From Chrysoperla carnea (taxonomy: Eukaryota > Arthropoda > Insecta > Neuroptera > Chrysopidae): 64,000 nucleotides of DNA. Every line of letters starts with the position of its first letter. Positions within the stretch are counted from its first letter, which is position 1. The notes under the pieces were generated by a model. It did no database searches. It was not told where the DNA came from and saw only the letters and a program-made list of their open reading frames with translations. Shown here one piece after another: positions 56,919 through 64,000 of the stretch. The stretch lies in assembly GCF_905475395.1 (NCBI RefSeq), contig NC_058337.1:135367960-135431959 (forward strand). The letters run 5' to 3'. The translations under genes were made by a program, and so were the position numbers.

Positions 56919-58494
56919 CTATTTTTTAGCATTTTGTACGCATTTTGTTTCATATTCATTGTTTGGAGCATATTGCGCATAAATTTCTTGTAATTTTGCA
57001 GGTTTGTTTTCTTTTAAATGTTTATGAAGTTTAGCCAAACCAGTCTTTTGATATTCGGAACATTTGGCGCAGCATGTTGCAAGTGATTCTTTAAAATGCT
57101 CTTAAAAATAAAAAGAAAAAATTAGTACAGAGATATATTCTGAAATTAATTATTTAAGGTAGAATGTCCGTAAATTCACTTTTTTACATAATTCAATAAA
57201 ATTTTGAGTAGATATTAAGGTAGTACGAGCGCCAAGGCAAGTTTAGTTTTGTGGTTGAAATTATTTGTACCTTATTTTCATCTTTGATGATAAATTTTGT
57301 TATAACTTCATGAACGTTGATGAAAAATAAGAATAAAATTTTTCGATTTTTGCCATGGTTTTCGAAATATCGAGAGTTAAATAATTAAACAAAATTTTAA
57401 ATAGGTATATTGAGAACTACTTCGGATATCGAAAAATTTTATTATTTTACCTTGTATCCCCACTACTCGTGAGAATCATGTAGAAAAAGGTGCTCCTATA
57501 TGTAAAAGTAAGTGTAAGCACCATGGCGTCATTTTTGCATGGTGCAGGTGAGAATATGAATGCCACACACCTTGGTGTCTCACCCCTGCATTAGCAAGTA
57601 TGTACAGCGTTGCTTAATACTAACTCTGCATAAGTATTCAAAGAAAATTACATAAATACCGTACAGAAATAAATCCGCATTTTCGGTACCGGAAATTTTT
57701 GCTTTCTTGTCAATTTCCGACGCCCTACGTGATTTATTTCTGTACGGCATAACTCACTTCGAATATCTATGCCGAGTTAGTATCCAGCAAAACCGTACTT
57801 ATAGGTACGGCAGCTACAGGGGTGAGACACCAAGGTATGTGACATTCTGGTTCTTGTTCTCACCGGTACTCACCTGTACCGTGCTTACGACATGTACTGG
57901 CGCCATGGTGCTAAAATTTATTTTTAATTATAAGAGCATCTTTTTCAACATGTTTCCTGATAGGTCATTTCCTCCGAAAAATTTAAGCACGGACTTGTAG
58001 TTTAATAGTGAAAGCCAGTTGAGAAACAAATCATTTATTATTACTCTTGTTATTTTTATTTTATTATTTCTGGTGGCGTTACGAAAGCGATGTGTTGACG
58101 TCACTGCCGTTTGAATTTATAGTTTAGAAAAACCTTTTTCAATTGTAAAATATACATGAAAAATCAATTTAAAAACTTTTCTATTCCAATTAATTTAATG
58201 GTAATTAAATAACATGAAATAGATTGTATTTCAATTGATTGGATTAAATTAATTAAATAAATTAATTGATTAATAACACAAGTTTTAATACATACTTTTG
58301 ATTTCTTCAGCATCTCTGGTACATTTTCCTTGTCCAAGAAGACAAGCAAGGTAATTATTGAACAATCGATCATTTTTAATAAGTTCATCGATATCAACGG
58401 TATCGTATTTGGTTGTATAATGGTCGTCTGGTTTTGGTACAGCGTAGACAATGGTAGCTAAAGCTACTACTACAAAAATTGTTGCGTATTTCAT
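56919..58494 (-). CDS. Chemosensory protein (OS-D/CSP family) 2, 126 aa
   Basis: Exon 1 is 58494-58296 and exon 2 is 57100-56919, joined in phase 1 within a Lys codon as in the neighbours. Residues 1-18 are a signal peptide (MKYATIFVVVALATIVYA). HYTTKYDTVDIDELIKNDRL is the family motif. The cysteines CLLGQGKC and CAKC keep C-x6-C-x18-C-x2-C; an extra Cys precedes the third, and another occurs near the C-terminus (ETKCVQNAKK). The C-terminus is shorter than in the other two. The 1.2-kb intron carries a TTAA-type MITE and a foldback element. A TATA box lies 70 bp upstream. Role as for CSP1: secreted carrier of hydrophobic ligands. Confidence 0.95.
57219..57466. mobile_element. TTAA-type MITE in CSP2 intron
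   Basis: TTAA is followed by GGTAGTACGAGCGCCAAGG. The interior phrases match 29151-29485 (GATGATAAATTTTGTTATAA, TTTTCGAAATATCG). The right end, near CCCCACTACTCGTG, is degraded and directly precedes the next element. Confidence 0.6.
57477..57952. mobile_element. Foldback MITE in CSP2 intron (476 bp)
   Basis: The ends are CATGTAGAAAAAGGTGCTC and GAGCATCTTTTTCAACATG. Inner inverted pairs include GTAAGCACCATGGCG with CGCCATGGTGC, CTTGGTGTCTCACCCC with GGGGTGAGACACCAAGG, and CCGTACAGAAATAAATC with GATTTATTTCTGTACGG. It is noncoding; the open frame through it is incidental. Confidence 0.75.
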
Positions 58495-58563
58495 TTTGAT
58501 TGTTGATAATGATTAATTTGTAAATTGATGACTGATTTGACTGAAGATGTTTAATTTTTGGCC

Positions 58564-58572
58564 CTTTATATA
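58564..58572 (-). promoter_or_regulatory. TATA box of CSP2
   Basis: On the minus strand the sequence is TATATAAAG, 70 bp before the start codon of CSP2. Confidence 0.7.
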
Positions 58573-59852
58573 CTTAATAATTAATTACCAAAATTTAATT
58601 TTTATGGTAATGTTATGCATACAATACACTTCCCTAAATCGGTAAAAAACTTATTGAGAAAACATTTATGCAGTAAAGATGTATTATTATTTGAAATTAA
58701 CCTTCGAAAATAATATTACAAGATTTTTTTTGTGGACAAACCTACTACAAAATATTAAATTATTTTATTTTATTCAAAATTATTTTTCTATAAAAAAAAC
58801 TCTGTAAAAGAAATCAATTTAACAAATTAAAAAAACCGACTGCGTTAAATAAAAACTGAAGAGAAACAATCGAATCCAATAGTTTTTATGCTTGTAATAG
58901 GACGGGGTCCATTAAAATCTAGGTCGAATCAAATCTTTCCAATATTGTACTCCGACTATGAAAGTGTATGTTTTTTTCTTTTCAGTTTTGATTTAAGGAT
59001 GTACGAGCGCCAGGATAATTTTGGATAAAAGACTTGATATTTTTTTTATTGAAGTCTAAATCAATTCAAAAAATTTTAGGGGATGGGGGTGATTAATAAA
59101 TAGGCAACTTGAATTACGTATACTTTATACATGTATAATAGTTTTCGATTATTTGACAAACACTTAACATTTACGTCATAAAAGTTGCCTATTTACTAAT
59201 TTTTTAAGTGAACTTTAAAATTGATCGTTTTATTGAAGTAAAAATTTATTGTTGATTAACAAATAGAAACATTTGCACAACTAACTAATGCCTTACTAAT
59301 GATATTTGACACCTAAGAAACACATTCCATGAGGTTTTAGCAAATTTGGAGCGGTTTCTTGCATTTTCTTGCAAAATATGTTAGAATAAAATTTTACACC
59401 ACCCAACATACTATACATTATTCAAAAAGAAATACCACATTCCGTGTACACGCGTATTAATCAAAAGACTAACAAAATTTAAAAAACTTCCATTGTAGAC
59501 GAATGGCCGGTTCTTATAAACTTCTCATGATAACGACCGAAGCAAAATTTTAGGGATGTAACACGTAAGTTATGACATCAGAAATTTTTATAGATAATAG
59601 GTATTTTTATAATGATAGGTATCTTTCCTGAAAAATGGATTTTTTGGCTGCGATGTGAAGGCCAAGAATGTGCTATATTTGCGCCTTCCTGCCATGGAAC
59701 TTCAAAAGAAGTTCTTATTCTTTATTTCAAGGGAGAGCATGAAAAAAAAAGCTTTTATTTAGTACGAATTTAAATCAAAGTATCGTATATTTAAATTAAC
59801 ACAAAAAATTTATTTAGAAACATAAAAGAGTTACATTTAAAAAAACATATAT
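58573..59852. other. Spacer between CSP2 and CSP3
   Basis: A left end of the TTAA-type MITE family starts at 58997 (GGATGTACGAGCGCCAGG) with an uncertain right end. No gene is visible. Confidence 0.5.
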
Positions 59853-61330
59853 TTAAGCTTCAGCGATGTTAAATTTTCCTTTACATTTTTCTTCGTATTC
59901 ACCTTTTGGGTCGAATTTTTCTCTAAGATCTTTAAGTAAATCAGCTTTGTTTTCTACAAGATATTTGTACACTTTTTTGATAGTTTCTTTTTGTTTATCG
60001 GTACATTTTTCACAGCAGTTGTCCATAGCTTCTTTGGCGTGTTCTGAAAAAAATATAGAATTAAATTTTGCATTTAGAATCGAAGAATATATTTAAAACT
60101 AAAATATTTATTTTTCATAAAAAGTAAGCTTCTACAGTCTCGTGAAATTTAGAAGGCGGGGTAAAATATCTTTATTTGAAGAGAATAAAACTTTTCAAAT
60201 CTAAATCACTATTCGCTTAGCAAAATCGACAATGCAGCCCTTGTAAAAGCGTTTAAGAACTTGGCTACATCCTAAGGACCTTCCCAAAAAAATAAGTGTA
60301 TGATAGATAATATTTGAGACCTTCGTTTCAAATTTTGAGGGTGGTTGGAAAGGAGCATTAAAAAATTTACCTGCTTATAAAGGGCATTAATAAGAATGGT
60401 GACACACGATTTAAAGATGATCCTAAGAAAACGTGATTTTTTGGGAATATCCTTAAAAAAAATTTAAGTAGATCGTTTTCACGAAACTATAATGTATACA
60501 GTCCAGGCCCATACCCCGGATTTATTCAGGGGGGGGGGAGTGTTCAATTTTTTGTCCATTATGTGCCACATTCAGCATCATACAGGCCTTTGTATTAGTC
60601 ATCTGCCTCATTCAGCCTTTCAACCGACCAAAAATTATTTTACTTCTTTACATTTTTTTAAATAACGTTCTTTTTTTGCATGTGCAAAAAACTTATCTTT
60701 CCAAGTCAATTAGAGCGGAAACGGGTAAAACCGCAAAATATTGAAAATTCAGCTTTTTGCATTATTCAACGATGTTTAACTTCCACAAAGACAATAATTT
60801 GAATAAATTAAATTTTCGACCATACGAGTAAGTTATGGGCTCGTTTACAAATGGGTAAAATTATCCAAGATTATTATTTTTACGTATAAAAATGTCCCCG
60901 GATGTAGATTTTTGCATTTGAGGATTCGATGAGTTCGATTAATATTTGTCGAAATTTGCTCAAGTAACAACTGAAATTATTTTGGAGAAAATTTGATATC
61001 GCTTAACTTTGACGACGCCGTTTGATTTTAAGATATGATATCGAACCAAATGTTTCTTTTGTTGAGTAAAAAGCTTTCCAAATATAATCAATTTTTCACA
61101 ACACAAAACCCCGAAATATAGAAACTGTACTCACTTTTTAATTCTTCACCATCAGGAGTACATTTTCCACTGCCATCAACACAAGCAATATAATTTTTTA
61201 ATAATCGATCATTTTCCAGAATTTTATCAATATCGATATTATCATATTTACTGGTATATTTATCATCATCAGCTAAACTCACAGTCGTACAAGCCACAAT
61301 CACAAACACAGCAAGAATAAAAGATTTCAT
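59853..61330 (-). CDS. Chemosensory protein (OS-D/CSP family) 3, 128 aa
   Basis: Exon 1 is 61330-61135 and exon 2 is 60043-59853, joined in phase 1 in the Lys codon after GEEL. Residues 1-20 are a signal peptide (MKSFILAVFVIVACTTVSLA). KYTSKYDNIDIDKILENDRL is the family motif. The cysteines CVDGSGKC and CEKC keep C-x6-C-x18-C-x2-C, with an extra Cys before the third, as in CSP2. The C-terminal helices end FDPKGEYEEKCKGKFNIAEA, again with a fifth extra Cys as in CSP2, so CSP2 and CSP3 look like the closer pair. A TATA box lies 76 bp upstream. The 1.1-kb intron contains a block that recurs beyond the gene at 61930-62300. Confidence 0.95.
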
Positions 61331-61405
61331 TTTCGTTTTCGATTTAATAACTTATGTTGATTCACTAATATAATTCACACTTAATGAAATCAATATTTGA
61401 CTTCC

Positions 61406-61414
61406 CTATTTATA
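61406..61414 (-). promoter_or_regulatory. TATA box of CSP3
   Basis: On the minus strand the sequence is TATAAATAG, 76 bp before the CSP3 start codon. Confidence 0.7.
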
Positions 61415-64000
61415 TTCAAAAAATCTTAATTAATTGATTATTTGATTCTTAATAATGACGTTTGCAAATTGATTAATTTTGCAAGAAACAGTAGATTTCC
61501 ATTTTTTTCTTGCTTATTTATTTCTTGTCAATCAGCTTAATAACAAAAATAGTTTTATGGGTTTTCTACATGCAAATAAAGTATTAATGATTTTGCGGTA
61601 ATTAAACGAATCAATTGTGGTAAAAAAAAAACAATACCAATTTGAGAGAGACTTATTTATTATATGTTTATTATTTCATTTCCTAGAATATTACAAAGGT
61701 ATTCAAAATTGTCCTAAAGCAGTGTGTGTGGATTGATTTTATTAACTTTCTGAAACGAAGGTCTTGTTTTCAGTCCGAAAAGCCAAATCAGAAATTTTAT
61801 AATATAGTTTACGTTTTAAGGTAGTTGTCTTGCTATATGGGCATCGTGTCGTCTCTAATTCGAGATAAACTTAATTAAAAGTTGGATCATTAACACGGAG
61901 AGGTGTTTTTATAAAGAACCAATAGACTAAGAATAGGTTCCCAAAAAATAAGTGTATGAAAATATTTGATACTTATTATTTTAGTCGTTTCAAATTTTGA
62001 GGGTGTAATTCTGTTAGAACTGGGTAAAATTAAACGAAGAGTAAATTTTTTCGATATATACCATAGTTTTGGAAATATTGATGTCTAGAGATTTAGAGAA
62101 AATCACTTATAGAAGAAATAACACACAAATGCCATTCATTTCATCACTTAAATCACTTTAAATGTATTTTATGGAAAAACAAGTGCTGATTGTTACAATT
62201 TTCTTTATAGGAAAATATTTGTCATGCTTTTAAGGACATTAATGAATGTATATAGACGATTTAAAGATGATCCTAAGAAAACGTGATTTTTTGAATTAAG
62301 AATGTAGGTACAACTGCCATCTCTTAGATTGGGTCCTGCACCTTGTATAAATAAGTCGAAATTTACTCAAACTTTCCCTCATTTTAGACAAAAGTCCAGC
62401 TTTCTTCGAGGTAGAACCAATAAAATGGATTACTTACCTTTACTTGTCATTAAACTACAATCCAAATTGCTATCGGTATTAATTTAATATATATAAATGT
62501 TTTCAGAAGCTCTGAACTTGGTTATCCTCTAATAATTAAGTGTCATTCGAAGAAAAGAAGAATCTGATAACCAAGAAAAATTCTAATATGAATCCAACTG
62601 GTGAAAATGGAAATGAATGCGGAAAAATAACTAGTTGTGTAAATTATTTTTAAACTGCCCACATTTAATATATAAAACATAATAATTTAAAAAATATATT
62701 TATTTTATTAAATAAACTTTTATTTTTTAATTTGAATTTGTAAGGACATTCTTAACCCACTTTTTCTTTCTCCCTTTCAAGTTCCATCTGAATAGATTCG
62801 CACTCGAAATTGCCGATCAAATGAGAAATTCTAAGCCGTGAGAGACCATAATGAAGCGAAATTCGTATGATTCATTTTGTCTGGTTTTCATTGAGGATTG
62901 ATAAAGGTAAGTTTGATTATAGAGAAAACTGAAATTTTAGCCGTGGTTCAAATTTCGAATTTTTTAGAAATCGAGTTTTATTGATTTTCATGATTTTTAA
63001 AGCATAGGTAAATGGTAAGTGCAAAAATAGTCCGAAATATAGATCGAAAATTTTAAAGGACCAGTTAGGGTCTGAAGTGTTTAGCCCTTCAGATTAAAAA
63101 CCTCATGTTTCTATAGAAATTTCGCTATCTCATAGACGAAAATAATCGTAGAAATTTCACTTCATCCCGTTACCTCTGAGCAGCTCATTTGTTTATATAG
63201 TTTATGCAAAATTTGTTTATAGTTTATACACAACAACAAGCCTCCGGTTAACTTTTGGGCAAAAAATTTATCTAACAAAGTAGCTTGAGATACGTTTTAA
63301 ATAAGCTTGCATGTGAGTAAAAAAAACCCACAAATGGAATTAGAAGAAAATTGTAATTTTTTTATAATCGACTCGCAGCAAAAGTTTTGAAGGCCACATA
63401 AAAGATCTATTTAAACATTAGAATAGCAAAAAATTAGTTTGTTTAATTTATTTACTGTCAAAAATCGTATAAATGTACTTTGAACTTACTTTTAAGTTAA
63501 TTATTCTAATTAAAATAGTAAAAACTAATAGACTCGGAGATACTGACAGAATATTTCAAGTCATATATTACAGTAAGGGTTCCCCTAGTAGGTCAATATA
63601 TTTTCGAAGGACAATGATGATTCCAACGTTGATCGCCGGGAAATAAGGAATAAAAAGTAGCAAGTTAAAAGAATACCATAATTTTATATGTTACTGACAA
63701 TTTTTTTTGTAAACCATCATGGCAATTTTCTACGCCGGTAACAAATATGCTGCTTTTACGGCGTTATGGTATATATTTAACAGAAGTGAAAATTTAAAAC
63801 TTTGAACTAACTACATTTTTTGAATTTTTTAATTAATTGTAGTATGAATAATTAAAATTTCTTCATTTATATGCTTCAATACAATTATAGAAAGATACTT
63901 AATTTTTTTTCTTTTACGCCATATAGATCATCTATCCAGAGATCAGTGGATTTGATTCATCCAGAGATCAGTGAAGTATTTTCTCAATCAATAATAGAAA
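61415..64000. other. Intergenic, no recognised gene
   Basis: A dispersed repeat (AAAAATAAGTGTATGA, CAAATTTTGAGGGTG, CGATTTAAAGATGATCCTAA) at 61930-62300 is shared with the CSP3 intron at 60285-60450. The rest is AT-rich, and no further CSP is visible before the window end. Confidence 0.5.

Noticed and set aside
57707-58000. 97-codon open frame
   Set aside because: It runs through the arm of a foldback MITE in the CSP2 intron and resembles no protein.
62438-62460. Tiny minus-strand exon (ATG, four codons, GTAAGT donor) near the window end
   Set aside because: No partner exon or recognisable protein was found; four codons are not evidence.

Overview
The window is AT-rich eukaryotic DNA with split genes, GT-AG introns and dense interspersed repeats. 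Three tandem chemosensory protein (CSP) genes, a family confined to arthropods, plus insect-style repeats (Helitrons, TTAA-flanked MITEs, hAT MITEs, tRNA-derived SINEs, a Penelope fragment) mark it as an insect. The order cannot be fixed from sequence alone.

Layout. 1-13.7 kb has no gene: it is an array of repeats, including two Helitrons, a hAT MITE nested in a TTAA-type MITE, several copies of one abundant repeat called REP-A here, and a near-perfect 362-bp hairpin at 10452-10813. 13.7-14.85 kb is a decayed THAP-domain gene. 16.96-19.81 kb (+) is the C-terminal part of the 26S proteasome subunit Rpn2/PSMD1; its 5' exons are not in the window. 21.68-22.04 kb (+) is a two-exon gene for the recombination factor Swi5. 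22-37.5 kb is repeats, including two hAT transposase remnants with 8-bp target duplications. 37.5-43.8 kb (+) is an 11-exon GH35 beta-galactosidase-1-like gene whose third intron holds a 1.09-kb foldback element.

Convergent to it, 44.27-45.94 kb (-) is an unrecognised three-exon gene (222 aa, reconstructed here), followed on the same strand by a five-exon TMEM72-like membrane protein gene (46.91-52.15 kb, 213 aa). 52.9-61.3 kb (-) holds three CSP genes (133, 126 and 128 aa), each with two exons, the same phase-1 intron just after the second cysteine, and a TATA box 70-83 bp upstream of the start codon. 61.3-64 kb has no recognisable gene.

The genes do not form one pathway: Rpn2 and Swi5 are housekeeping, GLB1L is a glycosidase, and the CSPs are secreted ligand-binding proteins. 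The most informative non-genic content is (i) nested transposons whose empty sites can be read inside the window and (ii) a SINE whose 3' tail matches the 3' ends of LINE fragments in the same window. I found no convincing undescribed multi-gene system. The best candidates for novelty are the 10.4-kb hairpin and the unrecognised gene at 44.27-45.94 kb.
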